DNA of 64,000 bases from assembly GCF_004118675.1 (NCBI RefSeq), contig NZ_SDHZ01000001.1, forward strand, positions 2,108,001 through 2,172,000. The letters are read 5' to 3'. This DNA is from Filimonas effusa (GTDB lineage: Bacteria > Bacteroidota > Bacteroidia > Chitinophagales > Chitinophagaceae). Below are positions 23,613 to 33,310 of this stretch, in pieces (within the stretch, counting starts at the first letter, position 1; every line of letters begins with the position of its first letter). Both the position numbers and the translations under genes were made by a program. A model generated the notes under the pieces. It was not told the DNA's origin. It ran no database searches and saw only the letters and a list, made by a program, of their open reading frames with translations.

Positions 23613-26357
23613 TTATTTTTTCACCTCAAAGGAATAATTACCGGAGCCAACGTTAAGTACTAACCTACCTGTAATTGGCTTGGTCGACAATATTCCTTCT
23701 TCTTTACCCGTAACCAGCTTTCCAGCTTCATATACCTTTTCGCCTGGTGCAACGGGCAGGTATACAACAGCTGTTGTATTGGGCGGTACAGTAATATTCC
23801 AGAAGAAACTTGCACCTACCTGCTTCCAGTCACTTTTCACTTCTCCATAATTGCTCCGGTAAGTAGCATTGACTGCCGACAGATCCCCCATACGCTTGGG
23901 CTTCATGATCACTTTTTTAAAGCCGGTTTCCCTGGCATCGGCACGGATAGCAGCCAAATGTTCAAAATACCATATGAACAAATCCCCAAGCATCATTACA
24001 TGATTCTGGGAATTCATCTTTGGAGCAGCAGTATTCCCATTCCATAACTCCCATATAGAAGTAGCGCCGTTCTCTATCATATATCCGAGGGAAGGATATG
24101 TTTTTTGCGTGGCCATACCATAAGCCAGCTCTGCTTTTCCTATCTCGGTAAGGCCATACATCAGCCACTGCGTGCCTACCACACCTGTACTTAAATGCCC
24201 TTTATTGGTTACTTCTACAATGTAAGCCAGGTTCTTCCATACCTTATTTTTATTCGCAGGATCGATCATCTTGAAGCAAACAGGCAACAGATTATCAGTT
24301 AAGGTATTGTCTCCATAATAGCCTTCTTCATGATAAAATTTACTATTGAATCCCTGCTTCACTTTTTCGGCCAGTTGAGCAAACTGTGTACTATCCTGTT
24401 CATTGCCTGTAATCTTACAGAAACGCATCATAACCTGCATGAAATGATAATAGTAAGCAGTGGAGATCAATTGACTTGGATGCTTTTGATCCGCATTTAC
24501 GCCTTTTCCCGCTTCAGCCGTTACAGGAGGTACGCACCAGTCGCCATAAGAATCTTTTGTAACGATACCGTCTTCAGTCATATACCTGTCTTTCATATAC
24601 TGAAGCCATTTTTTCATGGATGGATAGTGATCTTTTAATAACGCCACATCTCCGGTTTGGTTATACAGCATTTCTGCCACCATCAGGTAAGTACCCGGCC
24701 ACGTCATATTATCACTGTAATAACGCCAGAAAGCAGGCGCAACATCAGGGATAGCGCCATCAGGCTTTTGAGCATATTTTATATCATCAAGCCATTTCGT
24801 ATACAGCCGGGCATTATCGAACAAAAAGCTTTCACTGTAAGCAACCATAGCACGATCACCCAGCCAGGGTTGCCTTTCGTTACGTTGGGGACAATCAATA
24901 GGCATCCCTTTATAATTAGAAGCTATTGCCCACCAGGAATTCTTATATATCTGGTTTAATACAGCATTAGATGATTCAAATGTGCTCACTGTAGCAATAT
25001 CATCGTATACCAGTCTGCCTGTAATATCATTTTTTGAAAGTGTTCCGGGATAGCCGCTTACTTCAATATATCTGAAACCATGATAGGTAAAGCGGGGCTC
25101 CCAGCTTTCCATACCTTCCCCTTTTAAGGTATAGATATCCGTAGCTTTTGCATCGCGTAGATTCGTAGTGAATATTTCGCCGTTATCCTGCAAAGATTCA
25201 GCAAAGCGCAATGTTACTTTCTGGCCTTTTTTTCCTTTCACCTGAAGTTTTACCCAACCAGCCATATTCTGTCCCAGATCTACAATATACCTGTCGCCAC
25301 CTTTTTTAATGATTGCTACGGGTGTCAGGTCTTTCATCACCTTCATATTCTCATTCATCTGCGCTTCATACCTTCCACCCGGCTCCTGTACAAATTCGGC
25401 TTTCAGCCATGACTTATCATCGAAGCCGGCTTTATCCCATCCCTTCATTTCCTTTTGTGCATCATACTCCTCACCATCATATTCGTTATTAGTTCTGATG
25501 GGGCCGTCAGCAGTTCCTTTCCAGGAATCATCCGTTTTTATAACAGCCCGTGAACCATCGGTGTACGTGATTATAAGCTGAAACATCAGCTTGGGATAAC
25601 CGAACGAATTATTCTTATAGGCTTTGGTCTGACGCATGGCGTAAAAACGTCCATTTCCTAAAACCACCCCTATAGCGTGTTGTCCCTGTTTCAGTTGTTC
25701 TGTCACATCAAAGGTATTGTACTTGATATTCTTTGTATAGTCAGTTGGAGCAGGAGCTAACACCTGATCTCCCACCTTCTTACCATCGATAGACAATTCA
25801 TAAAGCCCAAGTCCCATAATATAGGCGGTAGCCGATTTCACCTGTTTTGCTACAGCAAACTCCTTTCTAAAGTAACGGGCCGACAAACGGGAAGCAGCCG
25901 CGTTCTCCCAGGGAAAAAGACGATCAAAACCAATCCAACGTCCTTCCCAGTCCTTATAATACCGCAATCCGGTACCCCATTGCGCAGGACCACTCCATTC
26001 TGTTAAGCCTTTGTTGGTGTAAACACGTACTTTCCAATAGCAGGCTTTGTTACTTGCCAGGCGTTTACCCTGGTAGGCGATATAAACTGAATTATCAGTT
26101 TCAACTTTGCCGGAATTCCAGAGATCCCCCTCGCCTGCTGCAAGCTTTGCCGGATCAGAAGCCACTAATATTTCATAGGCCTCCTGCTTAAGGCCACGCT
26201 CTTTTCCTACAATCTCCCAGCTTAACCGGGGATTTTCAGCTGTTACACTTAAAGGATTCACCAGCATCTCGCAACGGAGGTTACGAAGATTTATCTGCGC
26301 TTTTACTGTCAGTAACGGAAGAAGGAATAATATACTAGCTAAGAATCTTTTCATCAT
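23613..26357 (-). CDS. GH78 alpha-L-rhamnosidase
   Basis: 914 aa. Signal peptide (MMKRFLASILFLLPL..), N-terminal Ig-like Bac_rhamnosid_N domains (about 25-330), concanavalin-like domain (about 340-450), six-hairpin catalytic barrel (about 455-810) and C-terminal beta-sandwich. The active-site motif DCPQRNERQPWLGD (488-501) holds the general acid Glu494, and SIWELWNG holds the general base Glu770. It should hydrolyse terminal alpha-L-rhamnose from rhamnogalacturonan fragments in the periplasm or at the surface. It is a complete, typical member, five bases from the GH2 gene upstream. Confidence 0.93.
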   Translation of the reverse strand: MMKRFLASILFLLPLLTVKAQINLRNLRCEMLVNPLSVTAENPRLSWEIVGKERGLKQEAYEILVASDPAKLAAGEGDLWNSGKVETDNSVYIAYQGKRLASNKACYWKVRVYTNKGLTEWSGPAQWGTGLRYYKDWEGRWIGFDRLFPWENAAASRLSARYFRKEFAVAKQVKSATAYIMGLGLYELSIDGKKVGDQVLAPAPTDYTKNIKYNTFDVTEQLKQGQHAIGVVLGNGRFYAMRQTKAYKNNSFGYPKLMFQLIITYTDGSRAVIKTDDSWKGTADGPIRTNNEYDGEEYDAQKEMKGWDKAGFDDKSWLKAEFVQEPGGRYEAQMNENMKVMKDLTPVAIIKKGGDRYIVDLGQNMAGWVKLQVKGKKGQKVTLRFAESLQDNGEIFTTNLRDAKATDIYTLKGEGMESWEPRFTYHGFRYIEVSGYPGTLSKNDITGRLVYDDIATVSTFESSNAVLNQIYKNSWWAIASNYKGMPIDCPQRNERQPWLGDRAMVAYSESFLFDNARLYTKWLDDIKYAQKPDGAIPDVAPAFWRYYSDNMTWPGTYLMVAEMLYNQTGDVALLKDHYPSMKKWLQYMKDRYMTEDGIVTKDSYGDWCVPPVTAEAGKGVNADQKHPSQLISTAYYYHFMQVMMRFCKITGNEQDSTQFAQLAEKVKQGFNSKFYHEEGYYGDNTLTDNLLPVCFKMIDPANKNKVWKNLAYIVEVTNKGHLSTGVVGTQWLMYGLTEIGKAELAYGMATQKTYPSLGYMIENGATSIWELWNGNTAAPKMNSQNHVMMLGDLFIWYFEHLAAIRADARETGFKKVIMKPKRMGDLSAVNATYRSNYGEVKSDWKQVGASFFWNITVPPNTTAVVYLPVAPGEKVYEAGKLVTGKEEGILSTKPITGRLVLNVGSGNYSFEVKK

Positions 26358-26362
26358 TATTA

Positions 26363-29164
26363 CTATTTACCTGAAAAATCGAAGTACAAAGTCATGTGTA
26401 ATGCCCTTGTAGGATCTTTCTCGTAGTCATAGAAAATATTTTTCATACCCATTGGACCTGTTGTTTCATTCCGCTGTGTTTTAGTACCAATACTACTGAT
26501 ACCCTGCATAAAGGAAATGTCACCTGAAGGGAAGATAGGCTCATAATTATGCCATTGATCCGTTTTCCACGCAGGTGTAAATAAACGCAGGAAGAGATCT
26601 TCATTGTCAGTATATACTGTAAAAGGTTGTGTGGTGGTTTGAAACTTACACCAGTACATGCGGGAATGATAGCCTTTAAACTCCGGATATATCCATGTTT
26701 CACCGGTTTCTGTGGTATTATAGGTTTTATTCCATACTCCAAAACGATTTCCTTTCAGCCTGTTCTTCCATACACGGTAAGGACCATCGCCCATATACGT
26801 CACACCTTTTATTTCTTTTTCAGGAAAGGAAAAGTTAACACCTACCACCGAAGTAAAGTAAGCTGCCGGGAAATAACTCACGTGCATTTTCACAATACCG
26901 GAAGGGTAAACCATCCATTGTAAGGTATTATAGCTTTCTTTGCGGTCAAATGTTGAAGTAATTACCAGGGTATCTCCCTGGAACTTGTGGTTAAACTGGC
27001 GAAAGTTATTAGCGCCTTCCTGCAGTACAGGACCATTATCTAAAGGCAACAGTCCCTTGGCATTTTCCACCTTTATTAAAATACCCGTATTCTTGTTAAA
27101 GCTGAGATGAATACCATTGGCAGTAACGAGTATTAAAGAATCCTTTTCCTGTAAAACCGGACGCCCCCCGGCATTGACCGGCAACAAGCCAGCTGTCACA
27201 GCCACAGGCGTAACGATGGGATAAGACCAGGTAAATAATTCTTTATTATTCCTGTCAACTGCTGTTACATATAATGCCTGGTATTGTGCCCAATTGGCAG
27301 GTAATTGCAGTTGCAGGCTACCTTTTTCTCCGGGCTTCAATGAAGGAGCAACTATGTTTCCTGAAATAACACCCTTCACTATAGTATCAGGATAACCTAG
27401 TTTCACCAGTTTCCAATTGAAACGGCATTGATCCATATTGGTGAAATGATAACGGTTTTCAATATTGAACTTTCCATCAAATGTTGCAGTAATTTCCCGG
27501 CGTTCCATATGAACCGGGCTCCATACCTCCTTAATGGTAAAAAAGCTTGCTTCTTTTTCATGATAAGGCCCTACAATACCATCAGCTCCTCTGTCTTTAT
27601 CTGTATCCAGAGAGTCATGTTTATCTTTCCGGACTACGCCCTGGTCTGCAAAATCCCAGAGAAAACCACCGGCACTCAGCGGATTATGCCACATCTTTTC
27701 CCAATAATCGTCAATGCCGGCACCATGACCACCATCGTATTGGCCATGTAAAAATTCGGTAGGCATCACTATCTCCCTCCCATTCTCGTAATTACCTATG
27801 CCATAATTATACTCACGGTAATGCTGTGTTTCTATGCCATTGAAAAGCTGCCAGGGATGTACAAGCGGGCGCTGTTGAGGATCAAGCTCGGGAAACCAAT
27901 GATCCAGTTCAAAATTATGTCCGCCTTCATTTCCATTAGCCCAGAAAACAATGGAAGGATGATTTACATCATGCGCCAGCATCTCCTTTACCAGCTTACT
28001 GCCGGTTTCAGTATCATAATTGCCATGCCATCCTGCAAGTTCGTCCATCACGTATAATCCAAGAGAATCACATACATCAAGAAAATGAGCATCCGGGGGA
28101 TAGTGCGACATGCGAACTGCATTCATGTTCATCTCCTTCATTAGCAATGCATCGGCAATGCTTATATTTTTATTGGTTGTTCTCCCCGACTCAGGATGAA
28201 AAGAGTGACGGTTAACACCTTTGAATTTTATTTTAACACCATTTACATAAATGCCATCACGTTGCTTTAACTCAACAGTACGAAAACCCAATCGTTGATC
28301 AACCGTATGCACCAACCTGCCATGCTGTAGCAGTGTAAATGTTGCCTTATATAAATTCGGATATTCAGATGACCAGGCTTTAACATTGTTAAAGACAGTA
28401 GATATGCTTATCGGCCCAGACTCTCCCGCTATAGGCTTTTTAACGGGTTCGCCAATCTTATTACCATTTAAATCATAAAGCTGTACAGCTATCTCATCAG
28501 CTTTTTTTGATTTTATAAATACATTAGCCTTAAAGCCACCATTTGCTTTGGCATCTATTTCTGTTCTAACAATATGTTCAACGGGTAGCGCTTCAAGATA
28601 TACTGGCCTGAAAATGCCACCGAAAATCCAGAAATCAGCTTTACGTTCTGCTTCATTTACAGAAGCATTAGACGAATGTTTGGCAACTGTAACTTCCACA
28701 AGGTTTTTAGCATTCCCATATTTCAGCAGGGAGCTAATGTCATAGCTAAAAGTATAAAACGCTCCCTGATGAATAGGACCGGCCAGCTTACCGTTAATCT
28801 TCACGGTAGCATCAGTCATTACCCCCTCGAACACAATGTTGATCTGCTTTCCCTTCCAGGATGCAGGTACAGAGAAATTATGCTTATATAAGCCACTTTC
28901 CTTGCCCCTGATACTATCCTTGGCAAATCCATAATCATACTTTCCAAATCCTTGTAATTCCCAGCAGGAAGGCACGGGGATAGTAGCCCATTTACCGGAG
29001 TTGCTGCCACCGGTACAGTAAAATTGCCAGTTAACGGTATTATCGCTACCTGTACCTGAGAGGTATAACTGTTCAGTAGACTGCGCGGCAGCTACAGTAA
29101 TGCCACCCGCCAATGCCAGCAGTCCGGTTACTCGCCTGATAATATATCTCGTCTTTTGTATCAT
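26363..29164 (-). CDS. GH2-family glycosidase
   Basis: 933 aa from the ATG at 29164, which begins the signal peptide (MIQKTRYIIRRVTGLLALAG..). An upstream ATG at 29209 overlaps the previous gene and adds a poor leader. Layout: jelly-roll (about 45-195), Ig-like (200-300), TIM barrel with acid/base Glu413 (ANGNEGGHNF) and nucleophile candidate Glu470 (MPTEFLHG), then C-terminal sandwich domains including a GDGPYRVWKNR motif like LacZ's GRGPWENY. It is shorter than the LacZ-type enzyme. Likely a beta-galactosidase or beta-glucuronidase/galacturonidase acting on pectic side chains. Confidence 0.88.
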   Translation of the reverse strand: MIQKTRYIIRRVTGLLALAGGITVAAAQSTEQLYLSGTGSDNTVNWQFYCTGGSNSGKWATIPVPSCWELQGFGKYDYGFAKDSIRGKESGLYKHNFSVPASWKGKQINIVFEGVMTDATVKINGKLAGPIHQGAFYTFSYDISSLLKYGNAKNLVEVTVAKHSSNASVNEAERKADFWIFGGIFRPVYLEALPVEHIVRTEIDAKANGGFKANVFIKSKKADEIAVQLYDLNGNKIGEPVKKPIAGESGPISISTVFNNVKAWSSEYPNLYKATFTLLQHGRLVHTVDQRLGFRTVELKQRDGIYVNGVKIKFKGVNRHSFHPESGRTTNKNISIADALLMKEMNMNAVRMSHYPPDAHFLDVCDSLGLYVMDELAGWHGNYDTETGSKLVKEMLAHDVNHPSIVFWANGNEGGHNFELDHWFPELDPQQRPLVHPWQLFNGIETQHYREYNYGIGNYENGREIVMPTEFLHGQYDGGHGAGIDDYWEKMWHNPLSAGGFLWDFADQGVVRKDKHDSLDTDKDRGADGIVGPYHEKEASFFTIKEVWSPVHMERREITATFDGKFNIENRYHFTNMDQCRFNWKLVKLGYPDTIVKGVISGNIVAPSLKPGEKGSLQLQLPANWAQYQALYVTAVDRNNKELFTWSYPIVTPVAVTAGLLPVNAGGRPVLQEKDSLILVTANGIHLSFNKNTGILIKVENAKGLLPLDNGPVLQEGANNFRQFNHKFQGDTLVITSTFDRKESYNTLQWMVYPSGIVKMHVSYFPAAYFTSVVGVNFSFPEKEIKGVTYMGDGPYRVWKNRLKGNRFGVWNKTYNTTETGETWIYPEFKGYHSRMYWCKFQTTTQPFTVYTDNEDLFLRLFTPAWKTDQWHNYEPIFPSGDISFMQGISSIGTKTQRNETTGPMGMKNIFYDYEKDPTRALHMTLYFDFSGK

Positions 29165-29172
29165 ACAGTTTG

Positions 29173-30621
29173 TTATAACGATGCAGAAGGGATTGCAGGA
29201 ACTGTCCATTGCAAAGCACCGTCAGTACGGAACGGCAGTGCCGGCAAGCCTTCCTTGTTATATAAATTAGGTTGTGCCGCCTCATGAAAAGCGAATTTTA
29301 CAGCGGTCGGATTTTTAACACCGGGCGCAGACACCAATACTTTGCTGCCTTTGATAAAGGCACTGGCAGCTACATATTTGCCATCCGCCCCTGCCACAGA
29401 AAACCAGTTCAAAGGTTTGCCGTCATGAGAGATCAATCCGCTGCCAGTATACTTAAAGCTGATCTCTATTTGATTCCCTTTTCTTTTCATACTCGCAAAC
29501 ATAGGGCCGCTATACACTATATTTTTTCCATAAGTATTTGCCAATGCCCATTTCGACAGACGTTCACCTATTACCCATTTGTAGGAAGGATGCAAATCAT
29601 TCAGATCATCATTCAGATCGGTTGTAACAACCATACCTGTTGAAGGGATCTTCATACCTAATGCCTGTGCTTCACGGAAAACCGCTTCGAAACATGTATC
29701 AAGTACTACGGCATCTTTTGTTTTTGAATAAAAAAATGGCGCTATCTGAGTGTAGTAAAAAGGTAATTGCGCATTCCCCCAGGCACTGCGCCAGCTATTA
29801 ATCAACGCCAGCATCTTAGTCGTATACTGAGTGGTATCTCTAAGAAAACAATTACTTTCTCCCTGGTACCATAAGAAGCCCTTTATGGCAAAAGGCACCA
29901 ATGGGGCAACCATTGGCTCATAGAATTTACCTGGATCTCCTTCCTGCTTCAGATCGTAAGCAGTAAAAGCCTGTTGTGGGATCCAGGGCTCGATACGACT
30001 GCCAGGAACGGCAGTGGAGATCATACCTACAGGCACCTTAAGTTGCTGCTGAAGTGCTTTACCGAAGAAATAACCGGCCGCCGAAAAGGAACGTAAGGCA
30101 GAATCTTCAGCCACACTCCAGTCACGATGATCAGGATTGGATTTTACTAACGTTTTCCTGTTCACAAGGAAGATTCTGAGATTACTGTTATTTGCATTAG
30201 CCACTTCATCTTTTGGGAAAGGTTGTCCGTTGGCCGGAGGCTTTATCTTAACCAGTTTACGCATGGCATATTCCATATTGGACTGGCCGGAACAGATCCA
30301 GACCTCTCCTACCAGGATATTTTTCAATACGATAGTTTCAGACCCTGTAATACGCATGTCCCGGTTCTCAGTGCTGGCTCCCATGGGATCCAGCATCAAC
30401 TTCCACTTGCCAGCGGCGTCTGCTGTTACCTGCTTTTGCTGGCCTGCAAAACGCACTGTTATTAATTCACCTGCATCCGCAGTTCCCCATATGGGAACCC
30501 GCTGATTGGCCTGCAATACCATATCATGCCCTATAATACGAGGCAATAGGATGGTTGCATGCGCCTTTTTAGCGGTGGTAAGACCTAACAACACTAATGC
30601 TATACTATAAATTCTTTTCAT
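29173..30621 (-). CDS. SASA-family carbohydrate O-acetylesterase
   Basis: 482 aa, signal peptide (cut near residue 22). The sialate-O-acetylesterase (SASA) SGNH-like domain shows nucleophile Ser114 in CSGQSNMEY, WYQGESN as the second conserved block, and the Asp/His block DLNDLHPSYKW. An N-terminal beta-sandwich and C-terminal extension complete the usual family length. Such proteins deacetylate hemicellulose and pectin as well as sialic acid; in this PUL pectic acetyl groups are the obvious substrate. Eight bases separate it from the downstream GH2 gene. Confidence 0.88.
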   Translation of the reverse strand: MKRIYSIALVLLGLTTAKKAHATILLPRIIGHDMVLQANQRVPIWGTADAGELITVRFAGQQKQVTADAAGKWKLMLDPMGASTENRDMRITGSETIVLKNILVGEVWICSGQSNMEYAMRKLVKIKPPANGQPFPKDEVANANNSNLRIFLVNRKTLVKSNPDHRDWSVAEDSALRSFSAAGYFFGKALQQQLKVPVGMISTAVPGSRIEPWIPQQAFTAYDLKQEGDPGKFYEPMVAPLVPFAIKGFLWYQGESNCFLRDTTQYTTKMLALINSWRSAWGNAQLPFYYTQIAPFFYSKTKDAVVLDTCFEAVFREAQALGMKIPSTGMVVTTDLNDDLNDLHPSYKWVIGERLSKWALANTYGKNIVYSGPMFASMKRKGNQIEISFKYTGSGLISHDGKPLNWFSVAGADGKYVAASAFIKGSKVLVSAPGVKNPTAVKFAFHEAAQPNLYNKEGLPALPFRTDGALQWTVPAIPSASL

Positions 30622-30627
30622 CTTTTC

Positions 30628-32469
30628 CTATTGAACACTCAGATTCTCTAAATAATAAACTGCTTCTCTATCGATACGACCTGCATCAGGCACATCCCAC
30701 ATTTGATCGGTAGGAGTATCGGCATCAGGAAAACGCCTGATATCACCTGTACGGAAAGAAATACGGTGTACTGCATCAATAGGTGCAAACAACAGGTTGG
30801 CCCCACCTTGTACCTTCCCATTAACAGAAACAGTATAAAAACGATTGGCAGTATTCAGTTCAACTTTTATATCCAGTTTTTCTCCCGCCTTATAAGTATA
30901 AAGCTTTTTATTTCTATAGCCTGCCTTGGTCTGTAATGAACCGGTACTGTCGAACATCAATCTGAGGCCCGCATAACCGCGTGCATCCTGGAATTCCACC
31001 TGCAGAGATCCATGATTATCTTGCTGCGGTATAACAGTGAAAGAAGCTACCAGTCGTTTAGACGCAGGAATCACTCTTTCTGCTTTTGCATAATCGAAAG
31101 GATCTTTATCGTGAATGGCAAGTACCTGCTTGCCTTTAAACTGCTCAATAGTAACTCTGGCCCATACAGGACTAAAGATGTTCCACTCATCAAGAGCTTT
31201 ATCGGCTGGCATTGTACTGAACACGTCATTTACAGGACCTGCAACTTTGTCACGAACAGGTGTAGGAATAGAGGAAACCCATAAATCTTCTTTATTCATA
31301 CTGTAAGTAACCCAGAACCTGTTTCCCGGAGGCACACCGTCCCCTTCCTGAATACCTCTAACATACTGCGGGCCATAAGATTTATAATTACCACCATAGC
31401 GCATCGTGCTGATTTCGCCATTTACCAATAACAGATTCTTATAGTCCAGCCCATTGTCACTCACAGATATGGCAAGCGGCCAGCGGAATTCAGATGGATT
31501 GTAAACCGTTGCAAATTTGCCGTCAGGCATCTTCTGCCCCCATATTTTCGCATTTGCATTTACAAAGCCAGGCGCTCTCAGAGGCACATATTGCCATGTT
31601 TTACCATCATCCTTGCTGATGCTGGTCAATGCATATTTCCACAGCCCAACCGTCCGTCCGTCCGGCAGGTGATAAAAACTGAATGCTTTATATTGCTTTT
31701 TCAGTGGAATCAATACATCGTCACGATCAGCTTCTTCCACCCATTGCTGCATCATCAGTGGTTTGGAAAGCAGTTCATTGCAAGCCGCAACAAAAGCTTT
31801 ATCCTTGCTTGATGCATAAAATGGATAAGATGTGTTTTTGGGATTGAAGGCGTGGTTATAACGGATAAAATAAATGGGACCGAATGTACCATCGGTCTTT
31901 ATCTCACGAACGACCCTGCCTATGCCATTACCATCATTAGGATCATCTTTTGCATCTAGCGTAATGCCGTAAAAACCCAGCGCCAGTAATTTTTTGTTCG
32001 AGGCAGTATAAAACCCAATACGCTGGTGCATGGTAGCATACAGATCTTTTGCAACGACCGGATTGCCTTCCTTACGTGTGCCGTCAGGAATTTTATATTG
32101 CGGGAAAATCACAACCGGTTTAGACCAGTTTGCACCGTCTTTGGAAGTCAATAACGAGGTTTGACTGGGAGGAATGTGCTCACCAACAGGATCGGCAAGA
32201 TACTCCAGGTAAAAGGTTTCATTCCAGTAGGCAAGCATGGGCGCGTGATTATAAGTCCAACCAAAGCCATCTGTTAATTCAGGATGCTCACGACTGGCAC
32301 GCAAAACCTGGATGTTATGCACTCCTACAGCGGGACTAAGTTGCCCGTGATGGTAATCAACGTTACTAAGGGTCGAACCTGTGTAACGAACCGTATCTTG
32401 TGCCTGCGCCATGGTTAATGCAGCCATAGCGAATACACTGTATCCTAATTTATATATAAAACCGTTCAT
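30628..32469 (-). CDS. Secreted beta-propeller protein with C-terminal jelly-roll, putative exo-glycosidase or lyase
   Basis: 613 aa from the ATG at 32469. Signal peptide cut near residue 24. About 25-430 is a beta-propeller with degenerate Asp-box repeats (TSKDGANW, SKDDGKTW, SVSDNGLDY) and an early HAPMLAYWNETFYLEY blade. The C-terminal about 170 residues form a concanavalin/LamG-like sandwich (LVASFTVIPQ..., AGLRLMFDS). The architecture recalls sialidase-fold enzymes of pectin PULs. I do not recognise a characterised family. It is likely active on or binding to an oligosaccharide terminus. Six bases separate it from the SASA esterase gene. Confidence 0.7.
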   Translation of the reverse strand: MNGFIYKLGYSVFAMAALTMAQAQDTVRYTGSTLSNVDYHHGQLSPAVGVHNIQVLRASREHPELTDGFGWTYNHAPMLAYWNETFYLEYLADPVGEHIPPSQTSLLTSKDGANWSKPVVIFPQYKIPDGTRKEGNPVVAKDLYATMHQRIGFYTASNKKLLALGFYGITLDAKDDPNDGNGIGRVVREIKTDGTFGPIYFIRYNHAFNPKNTSYPFYASSKDKAFVAACNELLSKPLMMQQWVEEADRDDVLIPLKKQYKAFSFYHLPDGRTVGLWKYALTSISKDDGKTWQYVPLRAPGFVNANAKIWGQKMPDGKFATVYNPSEFRWPLAISVSDNGLDYKNLLLVNGEISTMRYGGNYKSYGPQYVRGIQEGDGVPPGNRFWVTYSMNKEDLWVSSIPTPVRDKVAGPVNDVFSTMPADKALDEWNIFSPVWARVTIEQFKGKQVLAIHDKDPFDYAKAERVIPASKRLVASFTVIPQQDNHGSLQVEFQDARGYAGLRLMFDSTGSLQTKAGYRNKKLYTYKAGEKLDIKVELNTANRFYTVSVNGKVQGGANLLFAPIDAVHRISFRTGDIRRFPDADTPTDQMWDVPDAGRIDREAVYYLENLSVQ

Positions 32470-32484
32470 CAAGTCAGGGGAAGC

Positions 32485-32521
32485 AAGGGGATCACAGGAG
32501 AAAATATCCTATGATCCCTTT
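32485..32521 (-). other. Intercistronic hairpin
   Basis: A near-perfect 15-bp inverted repeat (32485-32499 with 32507-32521, one mismatch and one G-U) with a 7-nt loop fills most of the 56-bp gap between the SGNH and propeller genes. Leftward it is not followed by a U-run, so an RNA-stability or processing element is more likely than a terminator. Confidence 0.55.
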
Positions 32522-32525
32522 CCTT

Positions 32526-33290
32526 CTATTTCACTGCTTTCAACCAGGCTTCAGCCATAAGCTGAGCACCAGCCAACGTGGGATGTACCCCATCGGTAGT
32601 CCAGTAAGAAGCAGGAGCCTGCTGTAACGCCTTATCAAATACAGATTGATATGGAACGAATACAGCACCGTGAGCATTCGAAAGCTCACGGGCAACCTTA
32701 CGGTATTCATCGAACGCAGGATACCATTTTGCATCTACCGCACTCACGCCGGTCAGCGCAAAAGGCTCCCCTATGATCAGTTTCACACCCGGAAGGTTTT
32801 CTTTGGAACGCTTTAAAAGCGCATCGAAATCGCTTCTGTAAGTTTCAATAGTTCCTTTATAGGTGCCTAATAAAAGATGCCAGAAATTATTCACCCCAAC
32901 CAAAATACTTAACGTAGTGGGTTTCAATTCCAGGCAATCGGCATCCCATCTTTCTGCCAGCTGGTAAACTTTATTACCACTGATTCCTCTGTTATAAATA
33001 CGGAGGCCTTTGGCAGCATGATCAAATAATAATTGAGATGCGGCAATACAGGCATATCCCCTGCCAAGGGCAACAGCACTGTTAACATCGTTGTCTCCCT
33101 TTTTTCTACCGGCATCTGTGATTGAATCGCCCTGAAAAAGCACTATTTCATTCTTCTCAAGGGACAGTTTTTTTACTTTCTGCTCCCCCGCATAAGCAGA
33201 AGATACAATAGCAGGCAAACTAATCGCGGCCGCAGTTCCTAAAGAGAACTGGCGGATAAAATTCCTACGGCTGCTTTGCTTATTATCCAT
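32526..33290 (-). CDS. Tat-exported SGNH/GDSL esterase
   Basis: 254 aa. The N-terminus has a twin-arginine signal, SRRNFIRQFSLG (residues 7-18), followed by a hydrophobic stretch and AYA cleavage site near residue 34. SGNH blocks: nucleophile Ser in FQGDSITDAG, Gly/Asn blocks in SGNKVYQLAERW and VGVNNFWH, and the Asp-His pair in TDGVHPT. Length is typical of a single-domain SGNH hydrolase. It probably removes acetyl groups from pectin, as rhamnogalacturonan acetylesterases do, in the periplasm. It is the only visibly Tat-dependent enzyme among many Sec-dependent ones. Confidence 0.87.
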   Translation of the reverse strand: MDNKQSSRRNFIRQFSLGTAAAISLPAIVSSAYAGEQKVKKLSLEKNEIVLFQGDSITDAGRKKGDNDVNSAVALGRGYACIAASQLLFDHAAKGLRIYNRGISGNKVYQLAERWDADCLELKPTTLSILVGVNNFWHLLLGTYKGTIETYRSDFDALLKRSKENLPGVKLIIGEPFALTGVSAVDAKWYPAFDEYRKVARELSNAHGAVFVPYQSVFDKALQQAPASYWTTDGVHPTLAGAQLMAEAWLKAVK

Positions 33291-33310
33291 TTTGAAATTT
33301 TTAATACGCG

